From Lachnospiraceae bacterium UBA1760 (GTDB lineage Bacteria; Bacillota; Clostridia; Lachnospirales; Lachnospiraceae): a DNA stretch of 58,003 nucleotides. Positions within the stretch are counted from its first letter, which is position 1; every line of letters begins with the position of its first letter. Shown in pieces: positions 49,610 through 58,003 of this stretch. The DNA is taken from positions 79,638-137,640 of the forward strand of contig DCHE01000038.1 in the NCBI GenBank assembly GCA_002314775.1, in the 5' to 3' direction. The notes under the pieces are model-generated. The model was not told the origin of the DNA. It did not search any database and was given only the letters and a program-made list of their open reading frames with translations. Position numbers and translations under genes: made by a program.

Positions 49610-50296
49610 ATGGAAGATGTTAAAATTATGGTCGTGGATGATGAGTCCAGAATGAGAAAACTCGTTAAGGATTATCTTGTAAAAAAAGGATTTTCAGTTG
49701 TTGAGGCGGAAAATGGAGAGGATGCCTTCAACAGGTTCTGCGAGGACAAGAGTATTTCACTTATTATTATGGATGTTATGATGCCTGTTATGGATGGCTA
49801 CGAGGCTAGCGAGGAGATTAGAAAGCTTTCGGATGTACCAATTATTATGCTCACAGCGAAGGCGGATGAGAAGGATGAGCTTAAGGGATTTGAAATCGGT
49901 ATAGATGAGTATATTACAAAGCCGTTTAGCCCAAAGATTCTTGTCGCAAGAGTGGAGGCAGTACTTAGAAGAAGCAATTCTAACCAGGAGGAAAAACTGC
50001 TTGAGGCAGGCGGAATTATGGTGGATTTGTCTGCTCACAGAGTTACAATAGACGGAAAAGAGATTGAGCTAAGCTTCAAGGAGTTTGAGCTTCTCAATTA
50101 CTTTATGGTAAATAGGGGAGTGGCTCTGTCAAGAGAGAAGATACTCAATAATGTTTGGAATTACGACTATTACGGTGATGCGAGAACGATTGATACACAT
50201 GTCAAGAAGCTTCGTTCAAAATTAGGCGAGAAGGGAGAATATATTCACACAATCTGGGCTGTGGGATATAAATTTGAGATAACTGATGAAGCATAG
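49610..50296 (+). CDS. OmpR-family response regulator
   Basis: 228 residues from the ATG at 49610; GGAGGTG lies 9 bases before it. The receiver domain (about 1-120) has acidic residues VVDDE, the phosphoacceptor Asp in IIMDVMMPVMDG (near 54), Thr in IIMLTAK and Lys in YITKPFSP. The winged-helix DNA-binding domain (about 130-228) has AHRVTIDGKEIELSFKEFELL and DTHVKKLRSKLG. It regulates transcription on phosphorylation by the kinase encoded next, which it overlaps by 11 bases. Target unknown. Confidence 0.95.
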   Translation: MEDVKIMVVDDESRMRKLVKDYLVKKGFSVVEAENGEDAFNRFCEDKSISLIIMDVMMPVMDGYEASEEIRKLSDVPIIMLTAKADEKDELKGFEIGIDEYITKPFSPKILVARVEAVLRRSNSNQEEKLLEAGGIMVDLSAHRVTIDGKEIELSFKEFELLNYFMVNRGVALSREKILNNVWNYDYYGDARTIDTHVKKLRSKLGEKGEYIHTIWAVGYKFEITDEA

Positions 50297-51785
50297 AGAA
50301 GGTAAGGTAAAGCCACATAGAAAAAACTCAATAAGAATTAAGATAACTATATGGTTATTTGTTTTTGCTATGTCTATAGTTCTTGCTTCGTGGCTCATCT
50401 GTAATCTTCTGGTAACAAGATTTTATAAGCTAAATACCGAGAGGTCACTGGAGGAAACCTACTATTCCTGCGATGAATTGTTTAAGGACAAGGAGTCATC
50501 AGATGACACATTTGGAGCCTTGTATGGATATATTGACAATGAATTAAATGCAATTGTTTATATCATTGATGAGGAGTCGATGCAGGTTTACTCCTCAATG
50601 CACATTAACCGTGAGGCGGGAGAGTCCATAAGAGCAATCCTCAATATAACAGATTTTTCGAAGTTTGAGGGAGAAAAAAAGTATGAGATATATATGCATA
50701 CGGACAGAAATACTCATGGAGAATACTACGATTTAGTTGGAAGACTCTCGAATAATAACATTATTATTCTCAGAGCATCGGTTGCCCCTATCGATTCTAG
50801 TATTGAATTTGCAACCAAGATATTCGTTTTCATCACCTTTGGTGTGGCAATTATCGGTGCGGGAGTACTGCTGCTTGTCACTAATAAATTCGCCCGCCCA
50901 GTTATTCATATGGCTGAGATTGCTAAAAGAATGGCCAATATGGACTTTGATGCAAGGGTAAATGTCAAGACCAATGATGAGTATGCAGAGCTTGGATGCT
51001 CCATGAATGAGATGTCTGAGAATCTTGAAAAGGCCATCTCTGACCTTAAGGTTGCAAATGCTCAGCTTGAGAATGATATCCAGAAAAAAACAGAGATTGA
51101 TGATATGAGAAAGGAATTCCTCTCCCATGTAAGTCATGAGCTTAAAACACCTATAGCACTCATTCAGGGCTATGCAGAAGGTCTTAAGGATAATATAAGT
51201 GAAGACCCGGAGGATATGGAGTTTTACTGTGATGTAATTATAGATGAAGCATCCAAGATGAATCAGCTTGTTAAGAAGCTTCTTAACCTTAATGAGCTTG
51301 AGTTTGGTAATACTGAGCTTGATATTGAAAGATTCAATCTAAATGAACTAATAACTCAGATAATCAATTCCAAGTCAATACTGGCTGGTGAAGCTAAAAG
51401 TGAGATTATATTCACTGAAGCGGATAAAGAGCCGGTCTATGTCTGGGCAGACGAGTTTATGATAGAGACGGTATTTACAAACTACCTTACCAATGCAATA
51501 CATTATGTAAAGGAGAATGGTAAGATTGTTGTAAGCTATGAGATGCTTGAGGATACAGTCAGAGTAAATGTATTTAACGAAGGAGAAAGAATACCTTCCG
51601 AGGACATTGATAAGCTGTTTATCAAGTTCTATAAGGTTGATAAGGCAAGAACCAGAGAATACGGCGGATCGGGCATCGGCCTGTCGATAGTTGCAGCAGC
51701 AATGAATAAACATAATAAGGATTATGGAGTGTTTAATAATGAAAATGGTGTCACATTCTACTTTGAACTTGACACAAAGGCTTGA
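50286..51785 (+). CDS. Membrane sensor histidine kinase
   Basis: 499 residues. A first membrane helix (about 21-42), an extracellular sensor region of about 130 residues, and a second helix (about 178-202) are followed by HAMP (about 205-255), a coiled coil and the HisKA dimerisation domain with the phosphoacceptor His in FLSHVSHELKTPIALIQGY (near 283). The ATPase domain has N-box NYLTNAIHYVKENG, G1 VNVFNEGERIP and G2 YGGSGIGLSIVAAA. It phosphorylates the adjacent OmpR-type regulator; the signal is unknown. The sensor region has no recognised domain. Confidence 0.93.
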   Translation: MKHREGKVKPHRKNSIRIKITIWLFVFAMSIVLASWLICNLLVTRFYKLNTERSLEETYYSCDELFKDKESSDDTFGALYGYIDNELNAIVYIIDEESMQVYSSMHINREAGESIRAILNITDFSKFEGEKKYEIYMHTDRNTHGEYYDLVGRLSNNNIIILRASVAPIDSSIEFATKIFVFITFGVAIIGAGVLLLVTNKFARPVIHMAEIAKRMANMDFDARVNVKTNDEYAELGCSMNEMSENLEKAISDLKVANAQLENDIQKKTEIDDMRKEFLSHVSHELKTPIALIQGYAEGLKDNISEDPEDMEFYCDVIIDEASKMNQLVKKLLNLNELEFGNTELDIERFNLNELITQIINSKSILAGEAKSEIIFTEADKEPVYVWADEFMIETVFTNYLTNAIHYVKENGKIVVSYEMLEDTVRVNVFNEGERIPSEDIDKLFIKFYKVDKARTREYGGSGIGLSIVAAAMNKHNKDYGVFNNENGVTFYFELDTKA

Positions 51786-51855
51786 CATTTCTAAATCTTA
51801 TGTTTATATTATTCAGTGGTTAATGTTTATATAGGTATATACAGGAGGTGCTTTT

Positions 51856-52065
51856 ATGAAAGCTAATGTTTACGTTGAGTTTTATGGCAAGCAGCTTGTT
51901 GAGGCAGATTTAGTTGCAGCAGCAAAGAAGATTTGGACAAACAAGGGCAACAAGTGTGCAGATTTAAAGAAGCTTAATCTTTACATCAAGCCAGAGGATA
52001 ACACAGTTTACTGCGTATTCAATGATGATGAGACAGATTCATTTTCACTTGGAGCTGACGAGTAA
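51856..52065 (+). CDS. DUF6465-like small protein
   Basis: 69 residues; AGGAGGTG precedes the ATG. The sequence (KANVYVEFYGKQLVEADLVAAAKKIWTNKG, then LNLYIKPEDNTVYCVFNDD) resembles DUF6465, a short family frequent in Lachnospiraceae with no known function. It is a predicted cytoplasmic alpha/beta protein. Recognition is by pattern memory only. Confidence 0.7.
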   Translation: MKANVYVEFYGKQLVEADLVAAAKKIWTNKGNKCADLKKLNLYIKPEDNTVYCVFNDDETDSFSLGADE

Positions 52066-52075
52066 ATAGTCATGT

Positions 52076-52107
52076 GGGGGTATTACTTAAAGGTGGTACC
52101 CCCTTAT
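52076..52107 (+). terminator. Probable terminator after the DUF6465-like gene
   Basis: GGGGGTA (52076-52082) pairs with TACCCCC (52097-52103). The T-run is short (TTATT), so efficiency is uncertain. Confidence 0.55.
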
Positions 52108-52134
52108 TAAAATAATTTGAAAGGAAGCACTTAA

Positions 52135-52740
52135 GTGATTGCGATAATAGATTACGATGCAGGTAATATAAAGAGCGTTGAGAAGGCTCTTCAATACTTA
52201 GGACAGGAAGCAATAATAACCAGAGACAAGGATGTAATAATGTCAGCTGACAAGGTTATTCTGCCGGGAGTAGGTGCCTTCGGAGATGCTATGCAGAAAA
52301 TCCGTGAGTATAAGCTTGAAAATGTCATATTTGATGTAGTTGATAAGAAAACACCATTTCTTGGAATATGTCTTGGCCAGCAGCTTTTGTTCAAGGAGAG
52401 CGAGGAGAGCAAGGGCGCAGTTGGACTTGGACTTATAGATGGAGTTATAAAGAGAATACCTGATGCTCCAAATCTCAAGATTCCTCATATTGGATGGAAC
52501 TCACTTGAGATTAACCCGGATGCAAAGCTTTTTAAGGGTATTGATAACGGAGCTTATGTATATTTTGTTCACTCATATTATCTTGATGCAAAGAACAAGG
52601 AGGATGTTGCAGCAAAGACCTTCTATTCAGTAGATATAGATGCATCTGTTGAGAAGGACAATATATTTGCCTGTCAGTTTCATCCTGAGAAGAGCAGCAC
52701 AGTCGGTCTTAAGATTCTTCAGAATTTTATAGCATTATAG
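52135..52740 (+). CDS. hisH: Imidazole glycerol phosphate synthase subunit HisH
   Basis: 201 residues starting at GTG (52135) after AAGGAAG. This class I glutamine amidotransferase subunit supplies ammonia to HisF in histidine biosynthesis. It starts VIAIIDYDAGNIKSVEKAL. The nucleophile is in FLGICLGQQLLF (Cys near 80), with the catalytic His/Glu in CQFHPEKSS. It is a canonical length. hisF starts 14 bases later. No other his gene is in the window. Confidence 0.95.
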   Translation: MIAIIDYDAGNIKSVEKALQYLGQEAIITRDKDVIMSADKVILPGVGAFGDAMQKIREYKLENVIFDVVDKKTPFLGICLGQQLLFKESEESKGAVGLGLIDGVIKRIPDAPNLKIPHIGWNSLEINPDAKLFKGIDNGAYVYFVHSYYLDAKNKEDVAAKTFYSVDIDASVEKDNIFACQFHPEKSSTVGLKILQNFIAL

Positions 52741-52753
52741 GAGGACAGGTAGG

Positions 52754-53515
52754 ATGCATACTAAGAGAATTATACCTTGCCTCGATGTAAATAACGGCAG
52801 GGTTGTTAAAGGAATAAACTTCGTTAATTTAAGAGATGCGGGAGATCCAGTAGCGGTTGCAGCAGCCTATGATAAGGCAGGAGCAGACGAGCTTGTATTT
52901 CTCGATATTACAGCCTCAAGTGATAAAAGAAATATTGTGGCTGATATGGTCAGAAGAGTGGCAGAGACAGTATTTATACCGTTTACAGTTGGTGGCGGTA
53001 TCAGAACTGTTGAGGACTTCAGAATGATATTAAGAGAGGGCGCTGACAAGGTTTCAATTAATTCTTCAGCTATCGATAATCCGACTCTTATCTCAGATGC
53101 TGCCATGAAGTTTGGAAGCCAGTGCGTAGTAGTTGCAATCGATGCCAAGAGACGAAGCGATGGCTCGGGCTGGAACATCTACAAGAATGGCGGAAGAGTG
53201 GATATGGGAATCGACGCAATCGAGTGGGCCAGGACAGCAGAGGAGCTCGGTGCAGGAGAGATTCTTCTTACCAGTATGGATTGCGATGGAACAAAGGAGG
53301 GCTATGATATAGAGCTTACAAGGCTTGTGTCAAGCACCGTAAAGATTCCTGTTATCGCATCTGGAGGAGCAGGACAGAAGTCACATTTCTATGATGCAGT
53401 AACTGAGGGAGGAGCAGAGGCAGCACTTGCAGCTTCACTTTTCCATTACAAGGAATTAGAGATTGTTGACTTAAAGAATTACCTTCGCGAGCGTGGAGTC
53501 AGTGTCAGACTTTAA
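52754..53515 (+). CDS. hisF: Imidazole glycerol phosphate synthase subunit HisF
   Basis: 253-residue TIM-barrel cyclase that makes imidazole glycerol phosphate and AICAR. The catalytic Asp residues are in RIIPCLDVNNGRVVKGI and LLTSMDCDGTKEGYD. Phosphate-binding motifs are FTVGGGIRTVEDF and VIASGGAG. Length and sequence are canonical. It forms a two-gene unit with hisH. Confidence 0.96.
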   Translation: MHTKRIIPCLDVNNGRVVKGINFVNLRDAGDPVAVAAAYDKAGADELVFLDITASSDKRNIVADMVRRVAETVFIPFTVGGGIRTVEDFRMILREGADKVSINSSAIDNPTLISDAAMKFGSQCVVVAIDAKRRSDGSGWNIYKNGGRVDMGIDAIEWARTAEELGAGEILLTSMDCDGTKEGYDIELTRLVSSTVKIPVIASGGAGQKSHFYDAVTEGGAEAALAASLFHYKELEIVDLKNYLRERGVSVRL

Positions 53516-53578
53516 TTCGTTTTTTGCATATTTTTTGATAAAAATGATTTTCATAGCTATTTTGGGAAAGAATGTATT

Positions 53579-54013
53579 ATGAATATTGATAACAGTGGTA
53601 TAAAGGTAATAGAAAAGAAGCTTACGGTTGAGGAATATCAGGCACTTCGTGACAGTGTTGGATGGAAGAAGCTTACAGACAGGCAGGCAAGGCTTGCTAT
53701 AGAGAACTGTCTTACTATGGTAGTTGCCTATGACAAGGATAAGGTAATTGGAATGGGCAGGATAGTTGGTGATGGAGCAGTAATATCTTACATACAGGAT
53801 CTCATTGTTTCACCGGACTATAGAAAACGCGGAATTGGTTCAATGCTTATCAGTAAGCTTACCGAGTTTGTAGACAAGCTCCGCGAGGAGGGTGAAACGA
53901 TGATGTTTTGCCTTATGTGTGCTAAGGGCCGAGAGGGCTTCTACATAAAGAACGGATTTACACCTCGTCCAAATGATATGCTCGGACCAGGTATGATTCA
54001 GTATATCAAATAA
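53579..54013 (+). CDS. GNAT-family N-acetyltransferase
   Basis: 144 residues. The acetyl-CoA-binding motif A is ISYIQDLIVSPDYRKRGIGSMLISKL (QxxGxG-type RKRGIG). The N-terminal IDNSGIKVIEKKLTVEEYQALRDSVGW and the C-terminal GREGFYIKNGFTPRPN fit small GNAT enzymes. The acceptor (amine, peptide or antibiotic) is unknown. GGGAAAG lies rather far (about 12 bases) before the ATG. It is followed by a bidirectional terminator. Confidence 0.85.
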   Translation: MNIDNSGIKVIEKKLTVEEYQALRDSVGWKKLTDRQARLAIENCLTMVVAYDKDKVIGMGRIVGDGAVISYIQDLIVSPDYRKRGIGSMLISKLTEFVDKLREEGETMMFCLMCAKGREGFYIKNGFTPRPNDMLGPGMIQYIK

Positions 54014-54055
54014 AATAGGTTGGCAAAGGCTTACCATTTATAAATTGTATAAATA

Positions 54056-54101
54056 AAAACACCATTCTTAACAAGCTTGCTTGATGTAGAATGGTGTTTT
54101 T
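54056..54101. terminator. Bidirectional terminator between the GNAT and activase genes
   Basis: AAAACACCATTCT (54056-54068) pairs with AGAATGGTGTTTT (54088-54100), with T-rich flanks on both strands. Confidence 0.9.
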
Positions 54102-54134
54102 GTTTTAATTACTAATATCTATTATTGATATCTA

Positions 54135-57100
54135 TTATTGTTTCTCAGCCTCAAGGTTTTTCTTTGCTGTTGCAAGCATAAGCTTGATACGGTTAATCTG
54201 ATTAACCTCTGAAGCACCTGGGTCAAAGTCGATAGCAGTGATATTTGACTTTGGATATGCCTTACGAAGCTCCTTTATTACTCCCTTACCAACTATATGG
54301 TTTGGAAGGCAGGCAAATGGCTGCGCACAAACAATGTTTGGAGCGCCTTCATTTATAAGCTCTATCATCTCGCCTGTTAAGAACCAGCCCTCACCGGTCT
54401 GATTACCAATTGAAACAATTGGACGAGCATACTCAGCAAGCTCGGAAATTCTTGATGGTGCCTGGAAGCGTTTTGATTTATCAAGAGCCTTTCTTGCAGG
54501 CTTTCTGAGTAATTCAAGAGCATCTATAACTAAATTGCTTACATTCTTTGATTTCTTAGACTTACCAAGGAACTCAAATTTGTAATTCGCATTGAATGCG
54601 CAGTACATAAAGAAGTCGAGTAAGTCAGGCATAACGGCCTCAGCACCCTCTGCCTCAAGCAGATCAACTAAGTGGTTGTTAGCAGAAGGGAGGAATTTAA
54701 CAAGAATCTCTCCAACGATACCAACCCTTGGCTTTCTGATTGTCTCATCGATAGGAAGATTGTCGAAATCATTTACAATATCCTTTACGATATGTCTGAA
54801 GTTCTTTGAACCTCTCTCGATGTCTCTGATACAAATCTTTTCCCATTTTCTGTGAAGCTTGTTAGCAGAGCCCTTAACCTTCTCGTACGGACGGGTTCTG
54901 TAAAGACATCTCATAAAAATGTCACCGTAGATAAGGGCATGCATAGCACATTTAAGTCCCTTAAGATTAACCTTAAAGCCAGAGTTATTCTCAAGTCCCT
55001 GAGCGCTGATTGCGATGACAGGAATATTAGGATATCCAGCCTTGGCAAGAGCACGTCTTATGAAGCCGGCATAGTTTGTGGCACGACATCCGCCACCTGT
55101 CTGAGTGATAGCAATAGCAAGCTTATCTGTATTAAATTCACATGAGTTAATCGCCTTCATAATCTGACCAACTACGATAAGTGAAGGGTAGCAGGCATCA
55201 TTGTTAACGTACTTAAGCCCGGTGTCAACTGCGTCCTTTGTTGCATCTGGAAGCATTACAACATTCAAGTTGAGGTGCTTTAGAGCAGGTACAAGCATTG
55301 AGAAATGGATAGGTGACATCTGTGGACAAAGAACAGTGTATTCGTCCTGCATTTCCTTGGTGAACTCAACTCTTGGAGTAGCAGTAGTCGATTCTTCAGG
55401 TGTGAAATGCTTCTTGTTACGAACCTCAACGGCAGAGAGAAGAGAACGAATTCTGATTCTTGCAGCACCGAGGTTACTTACTTCGTCAATCTTAAGAACT
55501 GTATAAATCTTATTTGATCTTGATAAGATATCATTTACGCAGTCAGTTGTTACAGCATCGAGACCACAGCCGAATGAATTAAGCTGAATGAGCTCCAAAT
55601 TCTTGCAGGTCTTAACATAGCTTGCTGCCTTGTAAAGTCTTGAGTGGTACATCCACTGGTCCTGAACGATGAGAGGTCTCTCAACCTTTCCAAGATGTGC
55701 GATTGAATCCTCGGTGAGAACTGCAACATCGTAGGAGTTGATAAGCTCTGGAAGACCATGGTTAATTTCAGGATCGAGGTGGTATGGACGGCCGGCAAGA
55801 ACGATACCCATCTTGTTATTATCCTGAAGGAACTTTAAGGTTTCCTCGCCCTTAAACTTTATGTCCTCCTTGACTCTGTCAGCCTCTACATAAGCAGCAT
55901 CGATAGCGTCGCTTATCTCGTCCATTGTAATATCTGTATATTTTTTGAACTCACGAAGGAGTCTTTCCTTTAATGCCTTTGGATTATCAAGTGCAAGGAA
56001 TGGTCTTATGTAGGTGATTTCAGGATCCGAAACCTCCTCCATATTGTTCTTTATATTCTCTGCGTATGAAGTGACAATAGGGCAGTTGTAGTGATTATTT
56101 GCCTCTGGAGTTTCATTCATCTCATAAGGAACACAAGGGTAGAAGATTGTCTTTATTCCCTGCTTCAGTAACCACATAACGTGTCCATGGCTTATCTTAG
56201 CCGGATAACACTCTGACTCACTTGGAATTGATTCAATACCTAAGGTGTAAATATCTCTTGATGACTTTGGAGATATCTTAACACTGTAGCCGAGGTGCGT
56301 GAGGAAGGTAAACCAGAATGGATAGTTCTCGTACATATTGAGAACTCTTGGGACACCGACCTCTCCACGAGGAGCATCCTCTAGTGCGAGTGGAGTGTAG
56401 TCAAAAAGTCTTTTGTATTTGTATTCGAAAAGGTTAGGCATGTTATTGGCATTTTTCTTCTGACCAATTCCCCTTTCACATCTGTTACCAGTTATGAACT
56501 GTCTGCCCTTATCAAACTTGTTGATGGTGAGAAGACAATTGTTTGTACAGCCCTTACATCTGGACATACGAGTCTCAAATGTCATGGCATTTACCTCCTC
56601 AGAAGAGAGAATCTCAGTCTTCTTATTCTTAGAAGGCTCGTACTTATCCTTTGCGATTAAGGCAGCACCAAAGGCTCCCATAATACCAGCAATGTCTGGC
56701 CTTATAGCCTCACGGCCAGATACTAGCTCGAAGGCACGAAGTACAGCATCATTGTAGAAGGTACCACCCTGAACAACGATATTTTTTCCTAAATCCTTAG
56801 GGTCAGTAAGCTTTATAACCTTAAGGAGTGCATTTTTAATAACTGAATAAGCAAGACCTGAAGAAATATCAGCAACGCTTGCACCTTCCTTCTGTGCCTG
56901 CTTAACCTTTGAATTCATAAATACAGTACATCTTGAACCAAGGTCAATTGGGCTCTCTGCGAAAAGAGCAACCTTAGCAAAATCCTTAACCTCATAATTA
57001 AGAGATTTCGCAAATGTTTCAATAAATGAACCGCAGCCTGAGGAACAGGCTTCATTTAAAAGTACGTTGTCAACGACACCGTTTTTAATCTTAATACACT

Positions 57101-58003
57101 TCATATCCTGGCCGCCGATATCAAGGATACAGTCAACCTCAGGGTCGAAGAAGGCAGCGGCTGTGTAGTGAGCGATAGTTTCAACCTCGCCGTGGTCAAG
57201 TCTGAAGGCAGACTTCATAAGTGCCTCACCGTAGCCGGTTGAACAGCCACCAGCAAGGGTAGCAGCTTCAGGAAGAAGAGAGTAAATCTCCTTCATGGCC
57301 TTGATAGTAGTCTTGAGTGGACTTCCATTATTGCTTGAATAAAAATCATATAATAGTTCGCCAGACTCGCCAACAATAGCAACCTTTGTAGTAGTTGAAC
57401 CAGCATCTATACCAAGGAAGCAGTTTCCCTTGTAGTTCTTTAAATCACCTCTTTTGATATTGTGATTTGCCTGCTTAGCGAGGAATTCGTTATAGCTGGC
57501 CTCATCCTTGAAAAGAGGATCGAGTCTGTCTACCGCAACCTCGATTTTAAGGTCGGGTGTAAGCTTTGCGGCAAGCTCTGAGAGTGTAACAGTCACATCC
57601 TTATCAGAGTGAAGAGCAGCACCAACAGCAGCAAAAAGATGTGAATGATCTGGTGCGATTATTGCCTCATCCTTAAGCTCGAGAGTTCTGATGAAGGTTT
57701 CTCTTAACTGATCAAGGAAGTGAAGCGGACCACCAAGGAAGGCAACATTTCCCTTTATTGGCTTACCACAGGCAAGACCACTAATAGTCTGATTAACTAC
57801 AGCCTGGAAGATAGATGCAGAAAGATTAGGCTTTGTTGCACCCTCATTGATGAGTGGCTGAATATCTGTCTTTGCGAAAACACCGCATCTTGCAGCGATT
57901 GGATAAATTGTATCGTAGGTCTTTGCATATTCGTTGAGACCTGTTGCGTCAGTCATAAGGAGAGAAGCCATCTGGTCGATAAATGAACCTGTACCACCAG
58001 CAC
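54135..58003 (-). CDS. BadF/BadG-type activase fused to DUF2229 (acyl-CoA dehydratase activase), partial
   Basis: The frame is open past the right edge; codons before the internal ATG at 57971 read AGGTGSFIDQ, matching the family, so the true start lies outside. At least 1,288 residues are visible. Order: the C-terminal half of a first BadF-type ATPase (GTGSFIDQMASLL), a second complete one (FLGIDAGSTTTKVAIV, DIGGQDMKCIKI, EACSSGCGSFIETFAKSL), a CxxC-rich zone (SRCKGCTNNCLLTI), DUF2229, and a dehydratase-like C-terminal region (TQTGGGCRATNYAGFIRRAL). Relatives activate 2-hydroxyacyl-CoA dehydratases by ATP-driven electron transfer from a [4Fe-4S] cluster. No dehydratase gene is adjacent; the substrate is unknown. 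Confidence 0.9.
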   Translation of the reverse strand, partial: AGGTGSFIDQMASLLMTDATGLNEYAKTYDTIYPIAARCGVFAKTDIQPLINEGATKPNLSASIFQAVVNQTISGLACGKPIKGNVAFLGGPLHFLDQLRETFIRTLELKDEAIIAPDHSHLFAAVGAALHSDKDVTVTLSELAAKLTPDLKIEVAVDRLDPLFKDEASYNEFLAKQANHNIKRGDLKNYKGNCFLGIDAGSTTTKVAIVGESGELLYDFYSSNNGSPLKTTIKAMKEIYSLLPEAATLAGGCSTGYGEALMKSAFRLDHGEVETIAHYTAAAFFDPEVDCILDIGGQDMKCIKIKNGVVDNVLLNEACSSGCGSFIETFAKSLNYEVKDFAKVALFAESPIDLGSRCTVFMNSKVKQAQKEGASVADISSGLAYSVIKNALLKVIKLTDPKDLGKNIVVQGGTFYNDAVLRAFELVSGREAIRPDIAGIMGAFGAALIAKDKYEPSKNKKTEILSSEEVNAMTFETRMSRCKGCTNNCLLTINKFDKGRQFITGNRCERGIGQKKNANNMPNLFEYKYKRLFDYTPLALEDAPRGEVGVPRVLNMYENYPFWFTFLTHLGYSVKISPKSSRDIYTLGIESIPSESECYPAKISHGHVMWLLKQGIKTIFYPCVPYEMNETPEANNHYNCPIVTSYAENIKNNMEEVSDPEITYIRPFLALDNPKALKERLLREFKKYTDITMDEISDAIDAAYVEADRVKEDIKFKGEETLKFLQDNNKMGIVLAGRPYHLDPEINHGLPELINSYDVAVLTEDSIAHLGKVERPLIVQDQWMYHSRLYKAASYVKTCKNLELIQLNSFGCGLDAVTTDCVNDILSRSNKIYTVLKIDEVSNLGAARIRIRSLLSAVEVRNKKHFTPEESTTATPRVEFTKEMQDEYTVLCPQMSPIHFSMLVPALKHLNLNVVMLPDATKDAVDTGLKYVNNDACYPSLIVVGQIMKAINSCEFNTDKLAIAITQTGGGCRATNYAGFIRRALAKAGYPNIPVIAISAQGLENNSGFKVNLKGLKCAMHALIYGDIFMRCLYRTRPYEKVKGSANKLHRKWEKICIRDIERGSKNFRHIVKDIVNDFDNLPIDETIRKPRVGIVGEILVKFLPSANNHLVDLLEAEGAEAVMPDLLDFFMYCAFNANYKFEFLGKSKKSKNVSNLVIDALELLRKPARKALDKSKRFQAPSRISELAEYARPIVSIGNQTGEGWFLTGEMIELINEGAPNIVCAQPFACLPNHIVGKGVIKELRKAYPKSNITAIDFDPGASEVNQINRIKLMLATAKKNLEAEKQ

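Noticed and set aside
52135..53515. WbuY/WbuZ-like sugar amination pair instead of HisH/HisF
   Set aside because: Both proteins have canonical histidine-pathway motifs and lengths, and no surface-sugar genes are adjacent.

Overview
The window looks like a chromosomal segment of a Lachnospiraceae-type Clostridia bacterium (inference). It is AT-rich and uses strong AGGAGG-type ribosome binding sites. It carries the Firmicute order ylxM-ffh-rpsP-khpA-rimM-trmD, many small lipoproteins, a PcrA-type helicase, DUF6062- and DUF6465-like proteins, and a large BadF/DUF2229 activase. No rRNA, tRNA, CRISPR array, transposase or phage gene was seen.

Layout. 1-4889: the start of a leftward lipoprotein gene, then a two-gene unit encoding a secreted dockerin-tagged glucosaminidase and a membrane-anchored cohesin protein with a long acidic cytoplasmic tail. 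4963-19043: glnS, a permuted papain/NlpC-like hydrolase with a Cys/His-rich partner, pcrA, an orphan Wzm/Wzt-like ABC exporter, an aminotransferase, a MetH-activation-like protein paired with a B12-type radical SAM protein, a degenerate rhamnose-mutarotase-fold protein, a UBA/DUF4342-like protein and an NAD-dependent epimerase. 19187-36015: a compact selenium-dependent molybdenum hydroxylase island. Its order is a divergent NifS/Csd-like desulfurase, then yqeC, yqeB, moaC, mogA, a truncated moeA-like gene, moaA, a MOSC-XdhC fusion, modABC, selD, yedF, a DUF3343 gene, three hydroxylase subunits and a mocA-like gene. A lipoprotein with a nuclease-like C-terminal domain follows one base later.

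36681-44546: a MocR-class aminotransferase, a rhomboid protease next to a YgjP metallopeptidase, two DUF4230 paralogs, a tandem pair of lipoprotein serpins and a VanZ-like protein. 44877-48609: the SRP/ribosome-maturation operon. 48780-58003: a lipoprotein, an OmpR-type two-component pair, a DUF6465-like protein, hisH-hisF alone, a GNAT acetyltransferase, and a giant BadF/DUF2229 protein that runs off the right edge.

How the genes fit together. The Mo/Se island covers molybdate import (ModABC), pterin assembly (MoaA, MoaC, MogA, MoeA-like), cofactor cytidylation (MocA), sulfuration or selenation (desulfurase, SelD, YedF, DUF3343, YqeB, YqeC, XdhC/MOSC) and the final hydroxylase. MoaD, MoaE and full-length MoeA are not in the window. 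The most noteworthy systems are the dockerin/cohesin pair, the Mo/Se island with its fused and truncated accessory proteins and structured leaders, the serpin pair with diverged reactive loops, and the nuclease-like lipoprotein. A repeated theme is short tandem duplication: in-frame inside genes, and at gene ends or ribosome binding sites between genes.
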